Below are positions 21,927 to 36,552 of a stretch of 64,000 bases of DNA, piece by piece. The stretch's first letter is position 1. Each line of letters opens with the position of its first letter. Source of the stretch: Mycogone perniciosa (Eukaryota; Ascomycota; Sordariomycetes; Hypocreales; Hypocreaceae). Below the pieces are notes generated by a model, which was not told where the DNA came from, searched no databases, and worked only from the letters and a program-made list of their open reading frames with translations. Location: the NCBI GenBank assembly GCA_025331125.1, contig JAOALB010000162.1, positions 1 to 64,000 on the forward strand. Direction: 5' to 3'. The position numbers and the translations under genes are program-made.

Positions 21927-24900
21927 TATTAATAGCTTTTATTAAAAAGGCTATTAAAATTTTTAAGTAATACTGCAAGTATATTTACTATAATATCCTC
22001 TATGAATACTTTACCCTTTATCTTACCTGTTTATTAAAGGCAGGATAATAATAAAGATAATAATATATATAAAAGCGAAGATAAAAATAAAGTCTATAAA
22101 ATAAAGTAACTATATATTTATATAAAGGAAGCCTTTTAATATATAAAAGCTAACTATATAAAATAAAAGTATTACTACTAATACTTAATTATTAAGAATA
22201 TAAAACTTTAATAGATAATCTAATAATAATAAGCAACTATTATAAATTTATAGAATAAGGCCCTACCTACGTTAAACCTTATACTAAACTATAAAAGAAA
22301 TTAACCTTTAAAGGATTTAAAAAAGTCGCTTAAAATATAGCCTTTTAAACCCTTTAATAAAAGTACTATAGCACTTTAACTGTTTTTCACTTAACTATAT
22401 AACTATTTTACCTACTTTTTAACTAGCTTTAATATAAAGACTAGTAAAGTCTTTTTAACTGCTAGATAATTTAAAGGAAACGCCTTAAAGTAATTTAAAT
22501 TTACTTAAAGGGATTTCTTTAATAATATAAGTAAAGCTAATAAATAAACCTAGTTTATGTTTATTAGCTATAATTAATTTAAAGAAAAATTAAAAAATAT
22601 TTTTAATAATATTAATAAAAATATATTATAGAAAATAAAGTTATAAATTTAATTTAAAAAGGAAAATATTTTAACTTTATTATATACTTTAAGAATTATA
22701 CTTTTAAAATTAAATAAAGAAACTTTACTTTTATTAAATATATTTATAATAGACTTAAATTAAAAGTTAAAAGCAAAGTTTATAAATTCTTTTATAATAA
22801 AAGTATTATTAAGTTTATTAAAAATATATAAATACAGATACTTTACTTTATAAACTCTATTTAAATGTAAAAAAAGATAATAGTAATTTAAATAAATTTA
22901 TAAATATTAAGGATATATAAATTAAAGTAAAAAGCAAAAAAGAAATATTACTAGCTTTAATAATAAAAGACTTAATTAAATAAATTTAAATGCGATTTAA
23001 AAGGGAAAAGTAAAGGTTATTTATTATAATTATAATAAAACTAGAATATATTTTAAAAGACTATAAAGCTTTATAAAAGTTAAAAACTAATAAACTTTAA
23101 AAGCTTACACTAAAACCTAAATAAAAGGTTAATATAATTTTAAAAGCTATTAATTATATATTATTTAACGAGACTATATATTATAATAATAGCTGCTTTA
23201 TTTATAAATCTAATAAACATAAAAGCAGATAGTATTTAAAATAACCTAAAAGAATATTTATAATAAACTAAAAGGGATATTAATTAAAATTTAAATCTTT
23301 AATTCTTAAAGATATACTTAAAGAAAATAAAGTAAATAGGTATTTACTATATTTAAATAATTTAATAAAATAAAACCTAGACTTTAATTATATAAAGTTA
23401 AATAGGGATAATAACATTTTAAATTAATAAATAATTATTGTAATTAACTATTAATATTTTAATTAAATTATAATAAATAATAAAAAATAAATTAATAGCA
23501 GTAACTTTAATAATAAAAATAAAAATAACCTTTTATAATATAAACTATTATTATATAATACTATACTTTTAAAACTAGAAAATATACTATTATGAATAAA
23601 TATTACCTTTATATAATTAAAAGAATTACTATAAGTATATAACTAGACAGGATATATATATACCTATATAAACAGGTTTATATATAAAATAAAGTTAATA
23701 ATAAAATAGCTATTAAAGTAATTTTAGCTGCTTTAGCTATATAAGCGGAACCTATATATATTTATAAACAAAAAGATTATACTGCAAATAACTTTACTTA
23801 TAAAAAGCACTATACTATATTTTAGGTCACTTATATTATATATAGCTATCTAGTATATTTTTAAGAAAAAGTAAAATATAATATACTCCTAATTAAAATC
23901 CTATTTCACTTTATAGAATAAGTATAGGATTATAATACTTTTAAAGAATAGATTATAACTATATAGTATTAAAACTTTGAAATTACTATTATTAAATTAA
24001 ATACTGAAACTTTACAGGAATATTATTAAGTATAAGGATTTAAAAAATGCAAGTTTAAAGGATATTATATCTACTGCTAAAAGAAATAAATAAAATAGCA
24101 CTTTTATTATAATAAAAGGTTTAAATGCAATTAGTAATATTATTTAAAGTCTAATAGCTTAAAGTATATTATATATAAATAAAATAAATTAAAGGAATAG
24201 TATATATAATAAACTAATAATACTTTATATTTATTACTAAATTATATATACTATTAAAAGAATAAATGCATTATTAATTTATAGGAAAACCTTGAAGAAT
24301 AGTAAATATAAAAGTATATAAAGTATAAACTGACTTTAAAAGATAAAGATATTAATTAAATTATAAAGGAACTGCATTAAAATCAGTTTAACTTTATTAC
24401 CTATAAAGGAACTGCCTATAATAAAAGAAAATAATATTTACTTTAAAAAGCTTTAATTAATTATAAAATTTATATAAAATAAAAAAAACTAAAAAATAAT
24501 TAATATTAGTTATAAAAGGGCTATAAAGTAGTAATTAATAACTTATATCTTGTAAAATATTAAATAATAAAAATAATAATAAGAATTTACTATATTTTAA
24601 GTTAAAGATAATAGTTAAAAGATATTAACTATATATATTAATAAATAGTAAAGTAATAGGCAGTTTTATTATATTTATAACTATAAACTATTTATAATTA
24701 CTTTAAAAAAAGAAAATTAAATTATATAAACTTTATCAAATAGAAATAAAAGCCTTTATATATAATAGTAGATAGGTTAAGCGAAAGATAAATTATTTTA
24801 AACTTAAAATCGCTAAATATAACAAAGTAGTTTCTTATAATATAATAAATATTAATAGGTATAATATTATTTTTAATTATTTTTAATTAAAATGCAATAA

Positions 24901-27900
24901 CTTTAATATTAATTAAGAGAATAGCTAGCTTTATTAATATAATAATAAAGCTTTTTTAGCGATTAAAACTATTAAAAAGGATTTAGCTATAAAGAGAAAA
25001 TCTTAAAATATAAAACGTTTAAATAAGCTAATAGAAGGAATTAAAAAAGTTACCTGTAATTTAATTATAGAAATAATCTATTTAAAAAAAGGATTTAAAT
25101 AATATAAAGGGAAGGATAAATAAATTTAAAAAATAATTGCCTTTTTATAGAAACTATTTAATAATATTAATAAAATACTAAAAATAAAAGGCTTTAAAAT
25201 AATAGTATTATTAAAATAACTATATAGTATCTTTAAAAAATACTAAAAGTATAATAAGCTATTTAAAGAAATATTTAATATGAAGCTTTTAAAATATAGT
25301 TAATAAAACTATATAATTAAACTTAAACATAATATAAATATTACCTTTTATAAGATTTATAATTTAAATAAAAAGGAGCTTAAAAGTATATATAACTATT
25401 TAAATAATATATTAATTACAAGGTATATTTAACCTTTTTTATTGAAAGTAAGCTATTTTATTATATTTATATTAAAGAAACGAGGTAAACTATAATTAAT
25501 TATAAACTATTAACAGTTTAATAAAGCTACTATTAAAAATAAAACCCTATTACTATTAATTATAGAATTGCAGGATAAACGATATAAAAGACAGAAATTT
25601 ATAGCGCTAGACTTTAAAGGCGCTTATAACTTTCTTTAAATTAAAGAAAAATATAAATAAATAACTGTATTTTAAATTAAATATAGTTTATTTAAGTATT
25701 TAATTATACTTTTCAGGCTTATTAACGCCTTTATAATATTTTAAAAAATAATTAATTATATAGTAAAAAAGTATTTTAATATCTTTATAATTATTTACTT
25801 AAATAATCTTTTAATCTTTTTAAATACCTTTAAAAATATAAGGTATATATTTATAAAGTATTATAAATACAATAAAATATTAAATTATTTCTAAAACTTA
25901 AAAAATATAAATTTTATATATAAAAAGTTACTTTTTTAAAGTATATTATTACCTTTAAAGAAATTTATATAAATTTATTAAAAGTATAAGCAGTAAAGAA
26001 CTAGCTTATACCTATAATAGTTAAAGAAGTTTAAAGCTTTTTAAAATTTATTAATTATTATTAATAATTTATTAAAATTTATAAAAGTATTATATAAACT
26101 CTTTATAAATTTATTAAAAAAGATTAAAAGTTTTTATAGGCATTAAATATATAGGAAGCCTTTAAGAAATTTAAATCGCTTATTTTAAAAAAACCTATAT
26201 TTATTATATTTAACTTATTTAAAGAAATAAAAATTAAAATAAATACTTTTAATATTACTATAAAAGCTTAACTTAATTAAAAAAATCAAAACAGTAAACT
26301 ATACTTTATTGCCTTTTATTTTTAAGCTTTATATAGTATAGAATTAAATTATTTAATATATAATAAAGAATTCCTCGCTATTATTCTTATATTTAAAAAA
26401 TAGTTATATTATTTATTAAAAAGAATATATAAAGTTAAAGTATATATTAACTATAAGAATATTATATACTTTGCAATAGTTTAATAACTCTTTAAAAGAT
26501 AAATCTACTATATAAAATACTTTTTAGAATTTAACTATATTTTAATTTATTAAAAAGGATCTAAAAACAAATAAATAAACGCACTTAATAAATAAATTAA
26601 CTATAACCAGGTAAAGATTAAGTATATTAAATAGATTTTAAAGTAAAGCTTTAATAGATATTATTAATAAATAGTACTTGGGCTATATATAAAGTATTTA
26701 ATAATAATACTATACTTTAATGCATTAAAAAGTATTATATTACTTAAAGTAATAACAAATCTTTAAAAGATATAAAGTTTAATAAAAGAGGAATTTAATA
26801 GTAAAATAAAAAGATTTAAATTTTAAATATACTTTAAAGAAATATAGTTATAAAAGTTTATTAATACTTAGTATATAAATATAAAGGTATTTGCAAGACC
26901 TATAAATAAATTTAAAAGTATTTTAAGTTTTAAAGGCTAAAAAAAGTAATATAAAATATTATTTCTTACTATATAATTTATAAAATACTTAAACCTTTAA
27001 AATATAAACTATACAGTAAACATTAACCTTTATTAATATTAAAATAACTATAAAAGTTAATTTTATTAAATTTAATTATTAAACTACTATTATTTATTAA
27101 ATTAAAATTAAAAATTAAATATAATAGTATTTTAATAATTATAGATAAATTTATTAAATACTTTTACTTCCTTTTATATAAAAAAGCAATAAATATAAAA
27201 AGACTAATTTATATATTTATATAGTTTATTGCAGTTAATTATATAATCCTAGTTAAAATTATTTTTAATTAAAGATTAACCTTTATATTTAAATGCTAAT
27301 AAATATTTATAAATTAATTAAATATAAATTATTACTTTAAAACTATATATTACCTATAAAAAGATAAAAAAATAAAATGTATTAAGTAGGGTATTAAAAC
27401 CTATCTAAAAAGTTATATTAACTTTAATTAAAATAATTAAATACAGAAGTTATTAATTATATAAATATTTTATAATAGTAATATTTTAAAGTTAACTAAA
27501 TTTAGCCCTATATATATTAACTATAGCTTTATATTAAATATATATAAAGCATTAAAGAAAGGCTTATATATTAATAAAGTATAAATTAAAGTTACAGATA
27601 TAAAGTAATTATATAAAGAAATGCAGGTATACCTTTACTTTATATAAAAAAAAATAAAAAAGTATACTAATAAGTATAGATTAAAGGGATTAATCTTTAA
27701 AAAGGGAGATATAGTTTATTTATACTATTATTTACTAAAAGAAAAGACTGTAAATATTAAAATAATATAATTAAGCAATAAATTAAATTTTAAAAAACTT
27801 AACCTTTACTTAATTAAAAAAGTTATTTATAAACTTATACTACTAGATAGTATTTAGACTTACTTAATATTTTATATTTTATTATTCAAAAAGCTATTAT

Positions 27901-28806
27901 AAAATAAATTAAAAAATAGATTAATTATAAATTTAATTAAAGTTTTATTAATTAAAGAAAAATATAAAGTTGAAGAAATTAAAGCTATAAAAATAAAAAA
28001 TAATAAACGTTAATATTTAATAAAATAATAAAATTATAGAGAAGAATATAACTTTTAGGAATTTAAAGAATACTTTAAGCACTTTTAAACAACTCTAAAA
28101 TAATTCTATTAAAATCTTAGCTTATAAATAATAGATTAAGCGCCTAAAAGCAGTCTAATTAATTATATTAGCAGCCTTAAAAGAATATATATCAAGAGCA
28201 GCCTCTACTTTATAATATTTAGCTTTATTTAGCTTATTTATACTTTTTAACTTAAAATTTATTTTCTTTGCCCCTTTTATTATTAATACTTTACGCTAAG
28301 TATAAAGGCAAGTTAGTTGCATTAAAGCTTTAGAAAATTTGCAATGCAATTCTGTTAACTTAAACTCTACCTTTTACTTTTATACCTTTAATTCCTTATC
28401 CTTTAAAGTAATTGAAAATATTAAAAAAATTAAAAAAAAAGAAAAATAATAAAAAAGATAGAAATATTTATAAATGTTTACTAGCACCTTAAAACTATTA
28501 TAAAAGCGCCTATATTAAATGCACTTTTAATATTAAAATACCTTATCTATTATTTTATAAATATAACTATAGCAATAATAATATAAATAAAGTATAGTTT
28601 CGAAACCTAGTTTTTTAATAAAAAACGTAAAGGCTAAATACTAAAAGGTCTTTAAAGAATAAGCCTTCTTAATATAGTTTATATTATTAGTACTATATAT
28701 ATAAAAAAAGAAAAAGAAAAAGAATATTATATTTATAAAGGGAGGCATAGTACTTATATAAATTAGGCAAGGCCTTAGGGATAAAACTATTAAAAGGGGG
28801 ATATTA

Positions 28807-29206
28807 TATTATACACTAACCCTTTTATAGCTGTATAAAGGGTCTAGGGCAGTATATACCCCAGAAAAATAATAGAATAACCGTCTAATTAAAAAGGATT
28901 ACTTAAATTACTATAAACTATGAATTACTTAAATTATAAAATATAAACTAATGTAATTTAATATAACTATAACCTATATATAATTTAAGTATATCTACTA
29001 TATATCTCTTTTATATATAAAACTAGATAAGTTATAATTAATAATATAGTTATTTAAACAGTTATTAATAAATTATATTTACGAAAACCGCCTATTTTAT
29101 AAAATTGTAACTGTATTACCCTGCTTAGTATTTATCCTTAACCTCTCTATTAATATAAACCCATAAACCTTGGTTTAAGTGTTAAGAATCAACCTAGATC
29201 GTTATA
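28807..29206 (+). repeat. Element C 3' LTR (400 bp)
   Basis: From TATTATACACTAACCC to CTAGATCGTTATA, aligning end to end with 21527-21926. Differences are mostly C/T and G/A. Confidence 0.92.
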
Positions 29207-29211
29207 TCCTA

Positions 29212-29244
29212 TAGCTAGGTCTTTAATATAGTTAAATTGTAATA
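29212..29244 (-). repeat. Element D 3' LTR, proximal 33 bp
   Basis: The inverted start of the D LTR (plus ...TTAAATTGTAATA), followed by the inverted polypurine tract CCCCC at about 29251. It completes the LTR interrupted by element C. Confidence 0.85.
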
Positions 29245-32200
29245 TAATATCCCCCTTTTATTAATTTTATCTTTAAAACCTATTAATTCCTTTATAAGTT
29301 TCATTTATTTATTCTTTTTACCTTTTTTATACTAATACTATAATAAATTATATTATTAAACCTTGGGCTTATAAATCTAATAAATATACTTTCCTTACTT
29401 TTTTAAATTTTCTTAAAGGCAATCCCGCTAATATACCTTATACTTTTTATTTTTAAAAGAGATTAGTTTATTAAATAATAAATAACTCTTTAAAGTACAG
29501 TAAATATATATATTAAAGCTATTCCTGTAATAAAGTCTTAATTGCTTTATTTTATATACTTTTCTCTTTCCTTTTATCTATACTTTTATATTAATTTATT
29601 TAATTATATATATATTTAAATAATAGGAAAAGCTTAAATTAAAAGAGGATAAAGTAAGTGAAAAGGTAAAGGGTCTTTATTTTGGTCTAGTAAAGCTTTA
29701 GTTGCAGATTATAGCGGCTACAGGGCATTTAAACTGCATTCAGTATACTAAAAAAAAGGTATATAAGTAATATACTAAACTTTGTAAATAAAGGTTGTAA
29801 AGTCTAGATACAGAGGATAATATACTGCCTTTTTTATTTATTTAAAAAGCGGAGGTAATAATTAATCTTTAATTGCTAAGGGTGCCTGTTAAAGTAAATT
29901 AAGCTTTTTCAAAGCTTAGTAATAATTTTGCGGATTTACGTCTTTTAATTTTAGGGATTAATAAAACCTTTTAAGTTTATTTTTAGCGTTTAATAAGTGT
30001 TTAATAGGTTTTTAAGAGTTATATTCCTCTCTATAGTTTTTTTATTTAATTAAATACTCATATTTATTATTTTTTACTTTTATAGCTTTAATCTCTTTAA
30101 CTTTATATTTTTTTAATTAATAAAACTTTAATTAAGTGTACAATTAATCTATTTTTTAATTTATTTTATAATAGTTTTTTAAATAGTAAAATATAAAATA
30201 TTCAGTAAATTTAAATACTATCTAATAATATAAATTTATAAATAACTTTGAAAAAAACCTTTTTAATTAAATGGAATGTAAGTTTTTTTAAGTTTAATTC
30301 ATTATTTAATTATATTATTTTAATATTTGCAGTCATCTTTTTGGCGAGTAATAGTATAAATAAACTATAACTCTCTTTTTAAAGATTAATCCTTTTAATT
30401 TATATTTATTAATATATTTTTTTATTCTTTTTTATATAAAGTAAAGGTATACCTATATTTCTTTATATAACTATTTTATTTTTTTAGCTTTAATTTATAG
30501 TTTATTAATATATAAGCCTTTCCTTAATGGTTTATATATATTTAATGCAAAGCTATAATTAATATATATAAAGCTAAGTTTAGCTTACTTTAAAATATTA
30601 CTATTATAGGATAGTTATACAATTAATAGCTTTTTTATTTAATTATTTTAATTTAAATTAATATAACTTTTTAAATAAGCCTTAATAACCTCGTCAATAT
30701 ATTTTATCTATTTATTTATTTATAAGTAATATATAGTATTAAACTTATAATTTATATTTAACTAATTTATAAATAATTGCTAGAATTTAAATATAAAGGT
30801 TAATCTTTAATTAGAAATAATTTTCACTAGAATTATATAATTAGCTATAATAAATTATAAGAATATATAAATTAATATTTCTATATTTATTACTTCTTTA
30901 TGTAAAAGGAAATAAAAGTATTTAATAAATTAGTCTATAATTATTAAAATACTATGATATTTAATTTTTAATTTTAGTTTTATAAATAATAGTAGTTTAA
31001 TAATAGGATTTAATAAAATTAACTTTTATAATTATTCTAGTATTAATAAAGGTTATAGTTTACTATATAGTTTGTATTTTAAAGTTTTAACTGTTTTATA
31101 AATTATATAGTAAAAAATAATATTTTATATAACTTTTTTAAACCTTTAAAACTTAAAATGCTTTTATATTTATTTATAGGTTTTGCAAATACCTTTATAC
31201 TTATATATTAAAAACTAATTAACTTTTATAACTATATTCTTTTAAAGTGTATTTAAAATTTAAATATCTTTATTTTATTATTTAATTCCTTTATTATTAA
31301 ACTTTATATCGTTAAAAGTCTATTATTATTTTAAGTAATATAATACTTTTTAATATATTAAAGTATAGTATTATTATTAAATACCTTATATATAACTTAA
31401 AATACTATTTACTAGTAATATCCTTTAAAAGTTTATTTTAAAATCTGCCTAATATATTTAATCTTTCTTTAATTATAGTTAATTTATCAGCTAAATATAT
31501 TTACTTATCTATTCTTTAATCTTTTCTAATAAATTAAAATATAATTACATTCTAAAAGGTATTTTATAGCAGATCTGCTTTTTAAAAAGTTATTAAACTA
31601 TTATAAAGTATATAATATTCTTATAATTAATAGATACTAACTTTATATATTCCCTTTAATAGGTAATATCGCTATTCTTTAAATATAAAAATAATAGTAA
31701 GGAATTCTTTATTATATATTAAATAGCTTAATTTTATATTATATAATACTTAAAAATAAAAAGTAATAAACTATAGTTTACTGTTTTTATCTTTTTAATT
31801 TAATTAAACTCTTATAGTAAAGTTAAAAATATTTACGTTAATTTTTATTTCTTTAAATAAATTAAATATAATAAATATAAGTTTTTTTAAAATGAAATAA
31901 TTAAATTTATTAAAAGCTTTTTATATATTTAATATTTATAGAAACTTTTAACTTTTTTTAGTAAATTTATAAAAAGTTTAAATAATACTTTTATAGCTTT
32001 TAATTAATTCTTAATACTAGTTAATAAATTATAAAAAGCCTTAAACCTTTTTAACTATTATAAATATAGGTTAATTTCTATATTATTTCTACCTTTAATA
32101 AATTTATATAAATCTCTTTAAAAGTAATAATATACTTTACAAAAGTAACTTTCTATATATAGAATTTATATTTTTTAAATTCTATAAAAAGTTTAATATT

Positions 32201-35200
32201 TTATAGTATTTGCAATACTTTATAGATATATTCTTCATGTTCTTTAAATATATTTAAAAAGATTAAAATATTATTTAAGTAAATAATTATAAAGATATTG
32301 AGGTATCTTTTAATATATTATTAATTACTTTTTAAAATATTATAAAAGTATTAATAAAACTAAAAGGTACAATTAAATATTTTAATAAATAATATTGAAT
32401 TTAAAAAGCAGTTATCTATTTATATTCTTTTTTAATTTAAATAAAGTTATAAGCGCCTTTAAAATTTAGCGGTATAAATTATTTTTTCCTATATAGTATA
32501 TCTTATAATTTTATAATTAATAATAGTAGAGTTTTATTTTTAATAATAGCTTTATTAAACTATTTATGATTTATAATTAACTAAAGTTTACCTTTTATTT
32601 TAATATAAATATAATAAAATAGCCTGCTTTTAATAAAAAGGGTTAAATATACCCTTTAATTAATATATTATTTAAATAATTATATTAGCTTTTAAACCTT
32701 TTTTTATTTAAATTATAAATTCTATAAAAGGTAATACTTATATTATCTTTAAATTTAATTATATAGTCCTATTAATTATATTTTAATCGTTTTATATTAA
32801 ATATTTCTTTAATTAATTTATTATACTTTTCGTATTCTTTAAATATATTTTGCAGTTATTTTAATAATACTATTATATTAAAGCCTTTTATTTTAAGTAT
32901 TCTTTTAACATTATTAAATACCTTTTATAAAAATGCCTTTATTCCTTAAATCTATTTATTTTTTCCTTTACTTTATTTAAGCTTTATTTTTAAGTAAATT
33001 ATTTCTATAATTAACTTAATAGTAACTTCTTTAATTCCTTTTATTAATTTACTTAAAGGCTTTATATTTTACAATTCTTTCCTTATAGTTAAATCCTCTT
33101 TAATAGTTTTAATCGCTAAAAGAGCTTTATTATTGCGCTAATAAAGTTAACTGTTTTTTTAATTAATATTAAAGTTATTGCATTTTAATTAAAAATAATT
33201 TAAAATAATATTATACTTATTAATATTTACTATATTATAAAAAACTACCTTTTTATATTTAACAATTTTAAATTTAAAATAATTAATGTTTTACGTAATT
33301 TATTTATTATTATATATAAAGGCTCCTTTTGCATTTAATAAAGTTAATATAGGTTAGTTTTCTTTTTTTAAAGTAATTATAAATAATTTATAGTTATAAA
33401 TATAATAATATTGCCTGTTACTTTACTATTTATTAATATATATAGCCAATATCCTTTAACTATTATCTTTAATTTAAAATATAGTAAATCTTTATTATTA
33501 CTTTTATTATTTTATATTTTAAAAGACATAATTTATTAACTATTACCTTATAGCCCTTTTACAGGTAATATTAATTATCTTTTAATTCTTTTTATTTTAT
33601 ATAAATTTTAGAGTTAATTAAGGTTCTTTAAAGTAAATACTACTTTCTTTTATTATAAGCAGTTCCTTTATATATAATAAAGTTAAATTAGTTTTAATGC
33701 AGCTCCTTTATAATTTAATTAATCTCTTTATCTTTTAAAGTAAATTTATACTTTATATATTTTTATATTCGCTATTTTCAAAGTCTTTCTTATAAATAAA
33801 TAATATATTTATCCTTTTTATACTATATATAATTTAGCGATAAATATAAAGTATTATTAGCTTATTATATATACTATTCCTTTAATTTATTTTATTTATA
33901 TATAATATACTTTAAGCTATTATACTTTAAATAATATTATTAATTATATATAAACCTTTTATTATAGCAAAAATACTATATTATTAATTTCTTTTAGCAG
34001 TAAATATAATATCTTTTAAATATATATTTTTTAAATCCTTATAGTTAATAATATTCTTTTAAGGTTTTGGTATTTAATTTAATAATAATAACCTTAAAGT
34101 TTTAGTACTATATAGTTATAATTTATTTTTTAAAAGTATTGCAAGCCTATATTTATTTTATAAAGTAAAATAAGATTTTAATTAAAAATATATTATACTT
34201 TACTTTTTTACAGAAATATACTATATAGCTATATATACTATCAATAATTTAAAATTCAATATAATACTTTTTATAAATAAGGTTATTTATAATATAATCT
34301 CTTTATTTATAAGTATATATAGGTTCTGCTTATATCGTTAAAGCAGCTAGAATTACTTTAATAACTATTCTATTATTACCTTTATTTTATATATAAAGCT
34401 GTTTATATAGGCGTAAATCTATCCTGCTTAATTATATACTTATAGTAATCTTTTCGATTAAGTAGATGTAATATTTATTTAAATTGTTTTTAAGGCTACT
34501 ATATATTAATAATATACTTTCTGGTTTTAAAAGCATAATACTATATAGTAATAATTTATATTATAAAGGGTTATTTTTATTTTTATTCTTAAAGTTACTG
34601 CTGTTAGTTTATTTTTTATTACCTGCAGTAATTTAATTAAAATATTAATAGTTAATTACAGTAATTATTTATTTATTTAAAGTATTATTATTTTTATTTA
34701 ACTTTATATAATTAAAGTTTAGGCTTTATTTTATTAAATTATTTAAATATAGTAAATATTTATTTACTTTATTTCTTTTAAGTATATCTTTAAATATTAA
34801 AGATTTAAGTTTTAATATCCCTTTTAGTTTATTATAAATATCTTTTTATATTATTCTAAGTATTATCTACGTTTACCTTTATTAGATTTATATATAAAGC
34901 AGTTATTATTATAATATATAGTTTAGTGAAGTAATATATAATCAATAGCTTTTAAAACTATATAAACCTTTTATTTAAGCTTTAGCGTAGCCTTTTAAAG
35001 TTTATTAAATTTTAGCTTTTATAAAGCTTTATAGTCCCTTAAAATATATCCTAGCTTATTATAATTATAATAAATAACTTTTACTTTCCTTTTTTAAATA
35101 GTATTTAAACTTATTTAATTAAATCTTTTATTATTAAAGCTAGTAATATATTTTTATTGCTTTTTATTTTAATATATATATCTTTAATACTTATAAACTT

Positions 35201-36160
35201 ATTTAAATTACTATTATCTTTTCTTTATATTTAAATAAAGTTTATTAAGTAAATTATTTATATATATATATCTTTTAATAACCTTAGTAATACTTTTGTT
35301 ATAAAAAAACTTATAAACTTTTTTTTTAATTTCTAGCTTTAATCTATTATAAAAGCGTTTAATAAAAGTAGAATTTCTTTATTTAACTTTAAAAGTATAG
35401 TTCTTAAAGTATATAGTATAATCGGAGTATTTTCTTTTTTAAACTAAATTTATAAATTTATTTTTTATAATATATTTTTTATGAATATTACTAAAGATAT
35501 TTTTTAATTTGTTTTTAAATTAATTATAGCTAGTAAATATAAACTATATTTATTTATTAGCTTTACTTTTATTATTAAAGTAATCCCTTTGAGTAAATTT
35601 AAATTACTTTAAAGCGTTTCCTTTAAATTGTTTAGCAGTTAAAAGGACTTTATTAATTTTTATATTAAAGTCACTTAAAAAATAAATAAAATAGTTATAT
35701 AGTTAAGTAAAAAATCGTTAAAGTATTAGAGTATTTCTATTGAAAGGCTTAAAGGTTATATTTTAAGTAACTCTTTTAAATCCTTTAAAGGTTAACTCCC
35801 TTTATAGTTTAGTATAGGGTTTAAAGTAAATAAGGCCTAATTCTGTCGATTTATAATAATTGCTTACTATTACTAGATTATCTGTTAAAGCTTTATATTA
35901 TTAGCAATTAAATATTACTAGTATTACTTTTATTTTATATAATTAGCTTTTATATATTAAAAGGCTTTATCTATATAAATATATAGTTATTTTATTTCAT
36001 TAACTTTATTTTTATTTTCACTTTTATTTATATTATTATTTCTATTATTATTCTATACTTAGCGAAGAGGTAAAATAGAGGGTAAAGGGGATACTATAGC
36101 GGATATATATATAGTATTATTTAAAATTCTTAATAGCCTTGTAAATAAAAGTTATTAATA

Positions 36161-36547
36161 TATAATAATCTAAATTAATTTTTAACAATTAAACTAAAGT
36201 TTATAAGTTTATAGTAATAAAAAGGTTAAAGATAAATACTAAATAAAGTAATATAGTTATAATTCTATAAAATAAGCGGTTTTAATAAATATAATTTACT
36301 AATAACTATGTAAATAACTATACTAACAATTATAATTTATCTAGTTTTATATATAAGAGAGATATATAATAAATATACTTAAATTATTTAAATTATAGTA
36401 ATCCTATTAATCTAGGATTATAGTTTTATATAGTAATCCTTTTTATAGGATTACGTTTATAGCTATAATCTAGTAGTGATTGGTTGGAAGTTCCGATATT
36501 GTGCCGTAATACTATAACCAGGTCTTCGATATAGTTAGGTTATAACA
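36161..36547 (-). repeat. Element D 5' LTR (387 bp)
   Basis: Read on the minus strand it starts TGTTATAACCTAACTATATC and ends TTAGATTATTATA. Its outer ~70 bases (36480-36547) are almost free of RIP, unlike the rest. Confidence 0.9.
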
Positions 36548-36552
36548 TTACT

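Larger units (their letters stand above)
21527..29206 (+). mobile_element. Ty3/gypsy chromovirus C (plus strand), youngest of the nest
   Basis: A complete 7680-bp element with two 400-bp LTRs and a perfect TCCTA duplication (21522-21526, 29207-29211). AAAAGGGGG at 28792-28800 is the polypurine tract. Translation through stops gives reverse transcriptase at about 25440-25960 (INYQQFNKATIK, LDFKGAYNFL, FRLINAFIIF, and YLNNLLIF in place of YLDDILIF), RNase H at about 26290-26640 (YNKEFLAII), an integrase core at about 27100-27500 (SILIIIDKFIKYFYF) and a chromodomain at about 27955-28086 (YKVEEIKAI, YLIK, YREEYNF). Reverse transcriptase before integrase makes it gypsy; the C-terminal chromodomain makes it a chromovirus. 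D-to-N and W-to-stop changes are all G-to-A type, so it is dead by RIP. Confidence 0.93.
21173..36547 (-). mobile_element. Ty3/gypsy chromovirus D (minus strand), split by element C
   Basis: It lies in E's LTR with a perfect TTACT duplication (21168-21172, 36548-36552). Its 5' LTR is 36161-36547 (387 bp); its 3' LTR is 21173-21526 plus 29212-29244 (354+33=387 bp), split by C. The internal part is 29245-36160, about 6.9 kb, with a polypurine tract (minus AAAAGGGGG) beside the 3' LTR. On the minus strand, reading through stops, reverse transcriptase lies at about 32640-31950 (LNFKGAYNFI for LDLRGAYN, and TAF followed by YLLKYLIVPFSFIN), RNase H and integrase follow, and a chromodomain-like end lies at about 30105-29985 (KYEYLIK then YREEYNS). 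All frames are broken. Without C the element is about 7.69 kb. Confidence 0.92.
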
